NCBI GenBank assembly: GCA_963825335.1
Contig: CAWGSP010000001.1
Span: 1,178,001 to 1,242,000, forward strand
DNA from: Methanobacterium_B sp963825335
GTDB lineage: Archaea > Methanobacteriota > Methanobacteria > Methanobacteriales > Methanobacteriaceae
Length of the DNA: 64,000 bases
Direction: 5' to 3'
Part shown: in pieces, positions 17,670-26,818 of the stretch
Layout: each line of letters starts with the position of its first letter
Numbering within the stretch: the first letter of the stretch is position 1
The notes under the pieces: model-generated
Databases searched by the model: none
Told to the model about the DNA's origin: nothing
The model's input: only the letters and a program-made list of their open reading frames with translations
Position numbers and translations under genes: made by a program

Positions 17670-18107
17670 ATGAAGCGGTCAAGATTAAACTTATTCAAAG
17701 TAACGTCCATGAGCATATCTGTGTTGGGCATTTTACTGATCCTTGCAACCATAGTTATTTTTGCGTATATTGGAATTAGTGCACTCACAAATTCTGTTTC
17801 AACAGGGGTGGGTAGTGGGTCGAGTTATGATCAGATTGCGGTCTTACAAACTGGTTACAATAATGTAAGTGTAGAATTATTGAATGTCAAACCTACTGTT
17901 GATGCTTCGTCTAGCAATAAAAATCTGTTCAATGCCTACGTGAATACTGAACTTCAACTGGTTAAGACTCAAGATGCTATTAACAGCGCTCAAAGTGCAT
18001 TGTCTTCTGGTCAATCTAATAGTGTGGTTCAGTCGAGGATTTCTGCAGCACAAAATCAGTTAGAAATTGCTAAATCTAGTTTTAGCACTCTTCAACAAAT
18101 GCTTTAG
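17670..18107 (+). CDS. Membrane-anchored extracytoplasmic protein of unknown function
   Basis: One N-terminal transmembrane segment (about residues 15-38) follows a basic start (MKRSRLNLFK), leaving about 105 residues outside. The outer part is rich in Ser, Gln, Asn and Ala with helix-forming repeats (QDAINSAQSALSSGQS, AAQNQLEIAKSSFSTLQQ), suggesting a coiled coil. No family recognised. It is a single gene between the convergent rlmE and the divergent mcm, followed by a T-rich terminator. Confidence 0.7.
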   Translation: MKRSRLNLFKVTSMSISVLGILLILATIVIFAYIGISALTNSVSTGVGSGSSYDQIAVLQTGYNNVSVELLNVKPTVDASSSNKNLFNAYVNTELQLVKTQDAINSAQSALSSGQSNSVVQSRISAAQNQLEIAKSSFSTLQQML

Positions 18108-18114
18108 ATAAAAT

Positions 18115-18160
18115 TAATGCCTTATTTTTTTTATTTTTTTAAAATTAAGATTTGAAGTAA
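18115..18160 (+). terminator. T-rich terminator region
   Basis: Runs of T directly behind the stop of the 17670-18107 gene (TTATTTTTTTTATTTTTTT) match the oligo-T signals of archaeal transcription termination. It lies between convergent genes. Confidence 0.5.
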
Positions 18161-18177
18161 TTGTTTTGTGATGGATC

Positions 18178-18792
18178 CTAGAACATTCTTCTGAAACCCT
18201 TGCCCACAACGTACATTTCAACACTTCCCTTCCTTGATGATGGTGGTTTAGTAGTTTTAACGATTTTAAAACGTTCTTTAATATTTTTAACAATATTGTC
18301 AAACTCTTCACCTTGAAATACCTTCATGATAAAATTTCCACTCTGCATCAAGAGGTGATCGCAAACCTTAAGCGCATTATCAGCCAGATCAGCAGATCTG
18401 AAATTATCGATATCTTTTATCCCTGTTAGTTTGGGGGATGCATCAGATATTACTACTTGTGCCATACCTAGAAGGCATGATTTTATTTCACCCAATACCT
18501 CTTCATCTGTGAAGTCACCACGGATTGTATAAAAGTTTTCATCATCGAGGGGCCTTATCCATTCTAAATCTACTCCAATTACCATACCTTCCTCTCCAAC
18601 GGCTTCAAGAGCCACTTGTGACCAGCCACCAGGAGCTGCACCCAAGTCAACGACTTTATCTCCGGCTTTTATAGCTTTAAATCGTTTATTAATCTGTAAC
18701 AGTTTGTATGATGCTCTTGATCTGTACTGTTGTTTTTTTGCCATCTTATAGTAATGTTCATTTTTCCTTTCTGCATTCCATTTTTTACCCAT
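18178..18792 (-). CDS. rlmE: RlmE/FtsJ-family 23S rRNA 2'-O-methyltransferase
   Basis: SAM-dependent 2'-O-methyltransferase acting on 23S rRNA. The 204 residues show RSRASYKLLQINKRF, the SAM motif VVDLGAAPGGWSQVA (about residues 45-59), SDASPKLTG and a C-terminal KPPSSRKGSVEMYVV. The K-D-K-E catalytic set of FtsJ enzymes is therefore consistent (K of RASYK, D of SDASP, K of FIMKVFQG, E near the end). ATG 18792 has GTGA upstream; the frame opens at GTG 18801, which would overlap the gene before it. Confidence 0.92.
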   Translation of the reverse strand: MGKKWNAERKNEHYYKMAKKQQYRSRASYKLLQINKRFKAIKAGDKVVDLGAAPGGWSQVALEAVGEEGMVIGVDLEWIRPLDDENFYTIRGDFTDEEVLGEIKSCLLGMAQVVISDASPKLTGIKDIDNFRSADLADNALKVCDHLLMQSGNFIMKVFQGEEFDNIVKNIKERFKIVKTTKPPSSRKGSVEMYVVGKGFRRMF

Positions 18793-18793
18793 T

Positions 18794-19318
18794 CTATTCA
18801 CGTCCCTTGAAGTTCAATGACTTGCAACTTGATTTGCCCAATTTAATGATCCTAGAATCCAATTTATTATCATTAATATCTACCAACATCACAGATGGAT
18901 CAGACATTCGGGGGACTGTGGGACTTCCTGGATTCAGCAGTAGAATATCATCCAATTCTTTTATGAAGGGGGAGTGTGTGTGTCCGGTAATAAGAACATC
19001 CACATCCATTTCCATTCCTATATATTTGAGTTGTTGAGTATCTCCCCTAGGGTATACAACACCGTGATCAACACCGATTTTGATGCTGTCCACAGTTATC
19101 ATCAAACGTTTTGGAAGATTTAAACCATACATGATGTCCATGTTTCCCTGAACGCATTGGGTGGGTGCTATCTTATCAAGATCATCTATCACTTCTCTGG
19201 AAACAAGATCACCAGCATGTAAAATCATTTCTACATCTTCAAAGATTTCAAATACTGCATCTGGAAGTTTACCAACCCTTTCCGGTATGTGAGTATCTGA
19301 TATAATGCCTATTAACAT
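18794..19318 (-). CDS. YfcE/MJ0936-type metallophosphoesterase
   Basis: Two-metal phosphodiesterase of the calcineurin-like fold. All signature motifs are in order: ISDTHIPE (residues 6-13), HAGDLVS, QGNMDI, DHG and GHTHSPF. MJ0936 and YfcE hydrolyse phosphodiesters in vitro; the natural substrate is unknown. The stop is one base before the rlmE ATG, so the two genes are tightly coupled. Confidence 0.9.
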   Translation of the reverse strand: MLIGIISDTHIPERVGKLPDAVFEIFEDVEMILHAGDLVSREVIDDLDKIAPTQCVQGNMDIMYGLNLPKRLMITVDSIKIGVDHGVVYPRGDTQQLKYIGMEMDVDVLITGHTHSPFIKELDDILLLNPGSPTVPRMSDPSVMLVDINDNKLDSRIIKLGKSSCKSLNFKGRE

Positions 19319-19758
19319 GTTAATCTCCTACTTCTTCATTTCAAATAATATTAAAATAAATTAATTTTTTAAGTTATCGTTCGAATATTAAATTGTCAAT
19401 AAAAAATTATAATATTACCTAAAATATTTTTAATCGTAATCATTTTTTATATCGAAATTTTATTAAGAAAACAATGCTGATCTTAAAAAAATGCATCAAT
19501 AATATATCGTGGATATATTTTGGTCTGATATTTGCTTTATATCATGATGATATTTGAACGAATTATTTTTGAATAACTTGCGAAGTATATTATATATATG
19601 TCCATGCTTTTAAATATAGAAAGTCTATAAAATTAATAGCATTTAATTAATGTTCACTGGTATATGTGGAATTAAAATTTAAGATAAATAATATAAAATT
19701 TGGATATTATGGGTAGGAATAGATTATATATTGTTTAAACAGTTTTATGAGTGATATC
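19319..19758. other. Divergent intergenic region before topA
   Basis: About 440 very AT-rich bases without an open frame of note. A TATA-like ATTATATA lies at 19723-19730 upstream of topA. Its distance (about 25-30 bases) to the two candidate starts leaves either a very short leader or none. Confidence 0.45.
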
Positions 19759-22116
19759 ATGCATGAGGTCATAATATGTGAGAAACCAAAGGCATCTGAG
19801 AAGATATCGGCGGCTCTTTCAAAAAGTTCGGTTAAAAAAAAGTATAAGAAGGTTTCTTACTATGAATTTGAGGAAAATGGTAATAAAACAACTGTTCTAA
19901 CAGCTGTAGGTCATTTATATTCACTAGCAGCTAAGAATAAAAAAAATGATAGATTATTTGATGTGGAATGGGTTCCACTTTATCAGAAGGATAAACAGAA
20001 GGCCTATGTAAAGGATTACGTTGATGCGATCAAAAAATTCTCAAAAAATGCAGATAGATTTGTACATGCATGCGATTATGATATCGAAGGAACTTTAATA
20101 GGTTACAATGCTATGAAGTATGCTTGTGGAGTAAAAAATTTCGATAATACAGTGAGAATGAAATTTTCAACCCTGACCGATGAAGACATAACAGCTGCCT
20201 ATGAAAATCCATTGAAAATAGACTTCAATCAGGTTGACAGCGGTATTGCAAGACATGTTCTTGACTTCTTATTCGGGGTTAACATTTCTAAATCCCTTAC
20301 TGACTCGGTTATGAAAGCCACCAAACGTTACATACAGCTTTCTGCAGGTCGTGTACAGACACCAGCATTAGGAATACTTGTTGAAAGAGAAAAAGAGATA
20401 CAACAGTTTGTACCCGAACCTTACTGGATGATAAAAGCCGATCTTGAAGTGCCTGGTATCGAAGAGGGCATAACAGCCGATCACAAGGCAGGAAAAATAT
20501 TCGATAAAACAGTTGCAGATAAGATATTTGCTGACTGTGAAGGAAAAGATGCTCTGATCGACACCATCGATGTTAAAGAAACTGTAAAAAATCCACCATT
20601 CCCATTCGATTTGGGTTCGCTACAATCTGAAGCCTACGGTGTGTTTGGATTCAGCCCTAAAAAAACCCAACAGATTGCACAAAACCTTTACACCGAAGGT
20701 TACACATCATATCCACGTACATCATCACAGAAACTCCCAAAAAGTATAGGTGTTGAGGGGATACTGAAAAAACTCAGTTACAACGCATCATTTAAACATC
20801 AGATTGCCAAACTTAAAAAGCCATACAAACCGAATGAGGGTAAAAAAACAGATGAAGCCCACCCTGCTATACATCCAACAGGTGTCATACCCAAGGAGTT
20901 ATCAACCGATTATAGAAAGCTCTATGAACTCATAACCTACAGGTTTATATCGGTATTTGGTGAGAATGGAATCTTAGAATCCATGAAAACTAACCTAAAA
21001 ATTGGCGACCAAGATTTCAACTTCTCAAGAAAAAGGATGGCCAAAATGGGTTGGATGGAATTGACACCCTTCAGAAAACCAGATAATGACATATTCCCAC
21101 CAATAAAAAAGGGAGATACATTAGCTGTTAAAGAGGTCAGAAGCGAAGATAAGGAAACAAAGCCGCCTGCAAGATATAACCAAGCGTCCCTCATAAGAGA
21201 ACTTGAAAAAAGAGGCCTTGGAACAAAATCAACAAGAGCCAACATAATATCCATACTCTACGACCGAAAATTTGTAGAGGGTAAGAAGATAAAAGTCAAC
21301 GAACTTGGAGAACACCTAATCGACACTCTGAAAGAATATTCAAACAAGATAACCAGCGAAGAACTTACAAGGGAATTTGAAACCAAGCTTGAAGAGATCA
21401 TGGAAGGGCAAGAGGATAAAGAAACGATCATTGAAGAAGCTAAAGTCGAATTAGCATCTATCCTTGACGATATTGAAAATAACAAACTCGTAATTGGCGA
21501 AGAACTCTACAAATCTTACAGAGAAAGCAGGGTTGTTGGAAAATGTAAATGTGGAAAAAACCTCATTTTAATTGATTCCCCACGTGGAAGCACATTTGTT
21601 GGATGCTCAGCATATCCTGATTGTAAATCCACTTATTCAATGCCTAGGGGTGCAACGGTTCTAAAAGTTACCTGTGAGGAATGTGGACTTCCAATGATAT
21701 CATTTGGTAAACCGAGACAAAGGGCCTGTCTCGATCCCAAATGTGGCAAAGATGAGAGAGAACCTACCAATGAAGTTGTTGGTGTTTGTCCTGAGTGTGA
21801 AAGCGATTTAATCAAAAGATCTGGAAGATATGGTGAATTTATAGGTTGCAGTGGATTTCCTAAGTGCAGATATACAAAATCACTTGACGAAGAAGAGGGT
21901 GGAAAAACAGCCCCAACTAATAAAACTGCTAAGAAGGGTAAATATACTGCTGCCAAATCAATTCCCCGGGGCCAAAACAAAAAAGTTCCTGCTAAACGAT
22001 CTGCTGCCAAAAAAGTTACTGCTAAGCGATCTGCAGCCAAAAAAGTTACAAACAAGACTTCGGTCAAAAAAACCGCCCCAAAAAAACCTAGAAAAACAAC
22101 CAAAAAAGTAGCTTGA
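19759..22116 (+). CDS. topA: DNA topoisomerase I (type IA) with basic C-terminal tail
   Basis: Relaxes negative supercoils by single-strand passage. The TOPRIM motif starts at VIICEKPKAS, the acidic DYDIEGTLIG follows, and the active-site region is TEGYTSYPRTSSQ, whose Tyr forms the DNA link. Three zinc ribbons follow (CKCG...C, CEECG...C, CPECE...C). The last 50 residues are Lys/Ala-rich with repeated KRSAAKKVT units, like histone H1 tails. ATG 19759 has GTGAT just upstream and matches the family start MHEVIICEKP; ATG 19747 in the same frame is the alternative. Confidence 0.96.
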   Translation: MHEVIICEKPKASEKISAALSKSSVKKKYKKVSYYEFEENGNKTTVLTAVGHLYSLAAKNKKNDRLFDVEWVPLYQKDKQKAYVKDYVDAIKKFSKNADRFVHACDYDIEGTLIGYNAMKYACGVKNFDNTVRMKFSTLTDEDITAAYENPLKIDFNQVDSGIARHVLDFLFGVNISKSLTDSVMKATKRYIQLSAGRVQTPALGILVEREKEIQQFVPEPYWMIKADLEVPGIEEGITADHKAGKIFDKTVADKIFADCEGKDALIDTIDVKETVKNPPFPFDLGSLQSEAYGVFGFSPKKTQQIAQNLYTEGYTSYPRTSSQKLPKSIGVEGILKKLSYNASFKHQIAKLKKPYKPNEGKKTDEAHPAIHPTGVIPKELSTDYRKLYELITYRFISVFGENGILESMKTNLKIGDQDFNFSRKRMAKMGWMELTPFRKPDNDIFPPIKKGDTLAVKEVRSEDKETKPPARYNQASLIRELEKRGLGTKSTRANIISILYDRKFVEGKKIKVNELGEHLIDTLKEYSNKITSEELTREFETKLEEIMEGQEDKETIIEEAKVELASILDDIENNKLVIGEELYKSYRESRVVGKCKCGKNLILIDSPRGSTFVGCSAYPDCKSTYSMPRGATVLKVTCEECGLPMISFGKPRQRACLDPKCGKDEREPTNEVVGVCPECESDLIKRSGRYGEFIGCSGFPKCRYTKSLDEEEGGKTAPTNKTAKKGKYTAAKSIPRGQNKKVPAKRSAAKKVTAKRSAAKKVTNKTSVKKTAPKKPRKTTKKVA

Positions 22117-22236
22117 TTTAGTTACTGGCTGATCAAACATTTTTCTTTTTTATTATCTTAAAAAGTTTGTCCAAATAAGATAAAATCAATTAAATCATTG
22201 AATATTATTTAATTAGATTCAAAGTTGGTTGTTTAC

Positions 22237-22731
22237 ATGCAGAACTCTAATGAGATCATTTTTTACACTGTTGGTCACAGCAATGTTCAGTTTGAAAAAT
22301 TTTTAGAACTCATAAAAACTGTGGACATAGATCTGTTGGTTGATGTGAGAACCATACCCTACAGTAAACATGTTCCTCAGTTTAATAGAGAGTTTTTGAA
22401 TTTAAAAATAGAAGATGAGGGTATCGAATATACATATCTTGGCGATAAGATCGGTGGAAAGCCAAGTGAACCCGAACACAATCAAAATGGACACATCGAC
22501 TACGAACATATCGGACGCAGTAAGAAATTTCATGATGGTATGTTAAGTCTTATAGAAATTGCTTGTCCAAGAACAGTTATAATGTGCAGCGAAGAGAATC
22601 CTTACAGATGCCACAGACATCTGTTGATCGGACAATACCTTCTCGAAAGGAAATGCAAAGTTATACATGTCAGATCGGACAAACGGTTAGAAAATGCCAA
22701 AATTGAAGATACTCAACTGAAATTGATTTAA
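22237..22731 (+). CDS. DUF488 family protein
   Basis: Conserved cytoplasmic protein of unknown function. The family pattern is clear: FYTVGHSNVQFEKFLEL, then DLLVDVRTIPYSKHVPQFNR, YLGDKIGGKP, and the C-terminal IMCSEENPYRCHRHLLIGQYL with conserved Cys and His. The frame is open to TTG 22225, but ATG 22237 gives a normal N-terminus and follows GGTTGT (164 aa). It is a single gene between topA and aglB. Confidence 0.88.
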   Translation: MQNSNEIIFYTVGHSNVQFEKFLELIKTVDIDLLVDVRTIPYSKHVPQFNREFLNLKIEDEGIEYTYLGDKIGGKPSEPEHNQNGHIDYEHIGRSKKFHDGMLSLIEIACPRTVIMCSEENPYRCHRHLLIGQYLLERKCKVIHVRSDKRLENAKIEDTQLKLI

Positions 22732-22784
22732 AAAAAATTTGTCGATGAGAGGAATTGAATAAAATGACATCAAATAATGAGAAG

Positions 22785-22795
22785 TTATATAAATA
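22785..22795 (+). promoter_or_regulatory. TATA box of aglB
   Basis: TTATATAAATA is a near-ideal archaeal TATA box about 90 bases before the aglB start, which implies a leader of roughly 65 bases. Confidence 0.55.
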
Positions 22796-22882
22796 GGATA
22801 AACAGATATCAAAAAATATAATTATTATACAATATACAACTCAGGATCAGACATAGAAATCAAAGAATCACAGGAGATATTT

Positions 22883-25345
22883 ATGAGTACGAAAGAACTG
22901 TTTTCCAAATACAAAAAACCATTGATTATCATGGTCGTACTGTTCTTCTTAGCCTTTTCAATAAGAGCCGAAGCAGCAGCTATCAACGGAGTCCCTGCAG
23001 ATCAAAAATCATATTATGAGGACGCGGCTGGGCTTCCATTTTACAGTGAAATGGATTCTTACTACAACTTCAGGATGACTGAAGATTTCCTAGCTTACGG
23101 ACATCTAGGAGATACAATTGAAAATGGAATCCCATGGGATCTGCATTCAACTTATCCACCAGGCAAGAGCGCACAGTATCCTCCATTAATAGCTTATTTA
23201 ACAGCGGTAGCGTATAAAGTAGTGGATATTTTCGGAGCAGTCCCTTTAACCAATGTTGCCTTCTGGATGGGTGCATTTGTAGCATCGCTAGCAGTTATAC
23301 CAGCATATCTGTTTGTGAGGAGGATTACAAACGATTATGGTGGTGTAATGGCCGGTATTCTAATTGGACTTGCACCAGCATATGTATCACACACATTTGC
23401 CGGATTCTTTGATACTGATCAGTTTGCCATGATACTGCCAATCCTAGTTGTATGGTTCTTTGCTGAAAGTGTTCTTGCAAAGAATTTGAGGAATAGAACC
23501 TCATTCGCAATTTTATCGGCATTTTTCATGTTAGTATACTCTGCTGCATGGGAAGGATGGTGGTACATATTCTACCTAGTAATAGGGTCTGCGATAGTCT
23601 ACCTAATAGTATCTAACTATCTCCTGAATCTGAAAGCGGATAAGCCTTCAGCTGAAGATAAGTCCACACTAGAGAAATTTAAGTTAGGATGGTTCAGTGA
23701 TAAGCCTGTGGTCCTTTCACTGGTAATATTCCTGGTCATCAGCCTGATCTTAATGACCATATCAATCGGACCAGCAGGACTGTATGGTGCTATCATAACA
23801 GAACCTATGGGTGTAAGCAGCCTCCAGTCAACTGTAGCTGGTTCATCATATCCTAATGTATACATATCTGTATCAGAACTTCAGCCAGCAACATTTGCCG
23901 AAGTTGTGAGTGGAGTAGGCGGATATCTACCGTTTATCTTCGGATTTTTAGGAATAGTAGCCCTCATATTCGGACTGAGGACACAGAACTCCCCTAAAAA
24001 AGAGATTAAAAAGGCCAGAAAACCTAGGAGAAGGGGTAGATCTAGGCGTAAAAATATTGAGGAGACCACTCCTATTGTTGAGAAAACCGTTGAAAAATCA
24101 GATATTCCTGGTGATAAAAGGAAATATCTATTTTATCTGGTTATGTTTGCAATATGGATTGCGGTCATTGGTTACGCAGTCACACAGGGTATAAGGTTTG
24201 TTGAGAACTTTGCCCTTCCATTAGGACTCTCTGCAGCTATATTTGTGGGTATGCTAGTTCCATATGTGAAGGATCATGTTCCAAATGTATCCTACCAAAA
24301 AATAGTGATGGGCATAATCATTGTTGCTGTAGCATTCTCACCAATAACAACAGCATACGGAATAACTAGTACTGTTGTACCTGGTACAGATGAATCAATG
24401 GTTTCATCTCTCCAGTGGATCTCAAACAACACATCAAACAACACCATCATAACTTCATGGTGGGACTTTGGGCACTTGTTCACAGCAGTTGCCAACAGAC
24501 CAGTAACATTTGATGGGTCATCACAGGACAGTCCAAGTGCTTATTGGGTTGGTGAGGCATTGTTGACGAGTAATGAGACCCTCTCAGCAGGCATACTTAG
24601 GATGCTTGCATCTAGTGGGGATCTTGCACCAGAAACACTCGACAACATGACAAATAATACTGGAAAGAGTGTTCAAATTTTGAACAGTATTCTCGGTGTG
24701 AACAGGACACAGGCACTGTCAATAATGACAACACAATATGGGTTAACACAGTCACAGGCTCAAACTATAGCACAGTACACACATCCAGCAAACCCGGCAC
24801 CACATGTCTTCATAACCAGTCCTGACATGGTTGATAAAGCAGGATGGTGGTCGTACTTTGGAAGCTGGAACTTCACAAGCGGTAATGGTACAAATTACCA
24901 GTATGTGGCCTCGCCTATGAATGCAACTACGGTGAACAACAACACATTACTTGTTGGTCAAAATGCTGTTGTGGCACAAGCAAATGGAACAGGTTACTCG
25001 GCAGGAATAATAAATACCAACGCTATAACAACCAACAACACCTCAGAGACCTTAGATCAAATCTCAAACGAACTTGAAACAGGAAATGGATCACTTTTAA
25101 TCCAACCACACGAACTGATCTTGATCAACAACAACACAGTAACATCACAGATAGTGTCTAACTCGAGCCAATATTCGATCATCTTGATCAACGAGAACAA
25201 CACATACATAGCCGTTGCAATGAACTCACAACTCGAAAATTCAATGTTCACAAGGATGTTCTTCGAGAGTGGTGCTGGATTAACACTTTTCAAACCAGCG
25301 TATACAAATGGCGGGGATACGGTGTGGAATGTAACTAGTTATTAA
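22883..25345 (+). CDS. aglB: Oligosaccharyltransferase AglB (STT3 family)
   Basis: Transfers a lipid-linked glycan to Asn in NxS/T sequons of secreted proteins (archaeal N-glycosylation). The N-terminal half is a multi-pass membrane domain with the first acidic loop motif MDSYYNFRM and the second FFDTDQF, both metal- and glycan-binding. The catalytic signature is WWDFG at residues 526-530, a Phe variant of WWDYG. A strongly basic cytoplasmic loop (KARKPRRRGRSRRK, about residues 375-392) is unusual. The Asn/Thr-rich C-terminal domain is exposed outside. Confidence 0.95.
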   Translation: MSTKELFSKYKKPLIIMVVLFFLAFSIRAEAAAINGVPADQKSYYEDAAGLPFYSEMDSYYNFRMTEDFLAYGHLGDTIENGIPWDLHSTYPPGKSAQYPPLIAYLTAVAYKVVDIFGAVPLTNVAFWMGAFVASLAVIPAYLFVRRITNDYGGVMAGILIGLAPAYVSHTFAGFFDTDQFAMILPILVVWFFAESVLAKNLRNRTSFAILSAFFMLVYSAAWEGWWYIFYLVIGSAIVYLIVSNYLLNLKADKPSAEDKSTLEKFKLGWFSDKPVVLSLVIFLVISLILMTISIGPAGLYGAIITEPMGVSSLQSTVAGSSYPNVYISVSELQPATFAEVVSGVGGYLPFIFGFLGIVALIFGLRTQNSPKKEIKKARKPRRRGRSRRKNIEETTPIVEKTVEKSDIPGDKRKYLFYLVMFAIWIAVIGYAVTQGIRFVENFALPLGLSAAIFVGMLVPYVKDHVPNVSYQKIVMGIIIVAVAFSPITTAYGITSTVVPGTDESMVSSLQWISNNTSNNTIITSWWDFGHLFTAVANRPVTFDGSSQDSPSAYWVGEALLTSNETLSAGILRMLASSGDLAPETLDNMTNNTGKSVQILNSILGVNRTQALSIMTTQYGLTQSQAQTIAQYTHPANPAPHVFITSPDMVDKAGWWSYFGSWNFTSGNGTNYQYVASPMNATTVNNNTLLVGQNAVVAQANGTGYSAGIINTNAITTNNTSETLDQISNELETGNGSLLIQPHELILINNNTVTSQIVSNSSQYSIILINENNTYIAVAMNSQLENSMFTRMFFESGAGLTLFKPAYTNGGDTVWNVTSY

Positions 25346-25357
25346 ACACCATTACCC

Positions 25358-25386
25358 CACTTTTTTTATTTCAAACCTTTTTTTTG
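25358..25386 (+). terminator. Oligo-T terminator behind aglB
   Basis: Two T-runs (CTTTTTTTAT and CCTTTTTTTTG) follow the aglB stop within 45 bases, as in archaeal oligo-T terminators. Confidence 0.5.
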
Positions 25387-25611
25387 AGTTAAAATAATTA
25401 GTGACCATGGTATTGTCTAAAATTTTTTTAATTCATGGATATTTGTAACTCGTATTCATGATCTATGTACAAATTTAATGGAATATCTAACATAATCCCA
25501 AAAATTAATATAAACCAAGTTATAATATTAATCTGCATATCAGAAATTTAATAAATTAATATGTATTTTTAAATGAAATATATCATTTTAAACTAATTTT
25601 ATGTGAGTTTT

Positions 25612-26706
25612 ATGGCTATTGAAGACAGAATCAGAGATATCGAAGAGGAAATCAAGAAAACCTCATACAACAAGGCAACTTCCCATCATATTGGGAAACT
25701 GAAAGCCAAACTCTCCAAACTTAAGGAAGATGCCCTTACCAGAAGTAGTTCTGGAGGTAAAGGAAGAGGGTTTCATGTAAAAAAGAGTGGAGATTCAACT
25801 GTGGTACTTCTAGGTTTTCCATCCGTTGGAAAATCTACCATACTCAACCAGCTTACCAATGCAGAATCTAAGATCGGAGCATATGAGTTCACAACACTCG
25901 ACATTGTACCTGGTGTCATGGAGTACAGAGGAGCAAAGATCCAGATATTAGATATTCCCGGTATAATAACCGGTGCATCCAAGGGTAAGGGAAGAGGAAG
26001 GGAAATTCTTTCGGTTGCTAGAAATGCGGACTTTATATTGATGGTTTTAGATGTGTTCAATCCACAACATATGAAAGTCATCCTTGAAGAACTCAGGAAC
26101 ATTGGGATAAGGGCAAATGAAACCCGTCCGGACGTCACAGTTAGACAGAATAAGATGGGTGGAATAAATCTTCAAGCAACTGTTCCATTGACCAAGATCG
26201 ATGAGAGGACCATCAGATCCATTTTAAACGAGTATGGTATACACAGTGCAGATGTTCTAATAAGGGAAGATGTAACAGTGGATCGTTTCATAGACTCCAT
26301 GGATCCAAGCTGCATATACGTGCCTATGCTGGTTGTTTTAAACAAAATAGACCTTGCAGGTGAAGAATATTTAAAGACCCTCAAGTCAGAGATGCCTGAA
26401 GCTATTTTTATTGCAGCAGATAAAGGTATAAACACAGCCGGACTCAAAGATGAAATATTTGAAAGACTTAAACTCATGCGGCTTTACTTAATGCCTCAGG
26501 GGAGAAAAGCAGATTTAGAAGAGCCTTTAATAATTAGGAGCGGGTCAACTGTTGAAGATGTGGCAAGAAAACTTCATCGTGACTTTGTGAGAGATTTCAG
26601 ACACGCGAAGGTCTGGGGAACTTCGGTAAAATTCCCGGGTCAGAAAGTTGGTCTGGATCATGTTTTGCATGATAAAGATATTTTAAGGCTGATAATCAAG
26701 AGATGA
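25612..26706 (+). CDS. DRG-type GTPase (OBG/DRG family)
   Basis: Translation-associated GTPase. After an N-terminal helical part the G domain shows G1 GFPSVGKST (near residue 67), G3 DIPGIITG and G4 LNKIDLAG. The C-terminal TGS domain (about residues 290-364, LEEPLIIRSGSTVEDVARKLH, ending HVLHDKDILRLIIKR) is typical of DRG proteins, which bind ribosomes. ATG 25612 is preceded by GTGAG; the frame opens at GTG 25603. It stands upstream of thi4 in the same direction. Confidence 0.94.
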   Translation: MAIEDRIRDIEEEIKKTSYNKATSHHIGKLKAKLSKLKEDALTRSSSGGKGRGFHVKKSGDSTVVLLGFPSVGKSTILNQLTNAESKIGAYEFTTLDIVPGVMEYRGAKIQILDIPGIITGASKGKGRGREILSVARNADFILMVLDVFNPQHMKVILEELRNIGIRANETRPDVTVRQNKMGGINLQATVPLTKIDERTIRSILNEYGIHSADVLIREDVTVDRFIDSMDPSCIYVPMLVVLNKIDLAGEEYLKTLKSEMPEAIFIAADKGINTAGLKDEIFERLKLMRLYLMPQGRKADLEEPLIIRSGSTVEDVARKLHRDFVRDFRHAKVWGTSVKFPGQKVGLDHVLHDKDILRLIIKR

Positions 26707-26818
26707 AAAAAATTTAATCGTGATTATTTTTGGGAGATAAAACCTATTCACTAAATGATAATTTTTTTTTATCTCAAAAATTTTATAATATGAAAAACTA
26801 TATTGAAGTGGTGAAAAA

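Noticed and set aside
21633..22103. Long antisense frame opposite the end of topA (156 codons)
   Set aside because: It is a shadow of the Lys/Ala-rich topA tail; the translation is low complexity and has no ribosome site.
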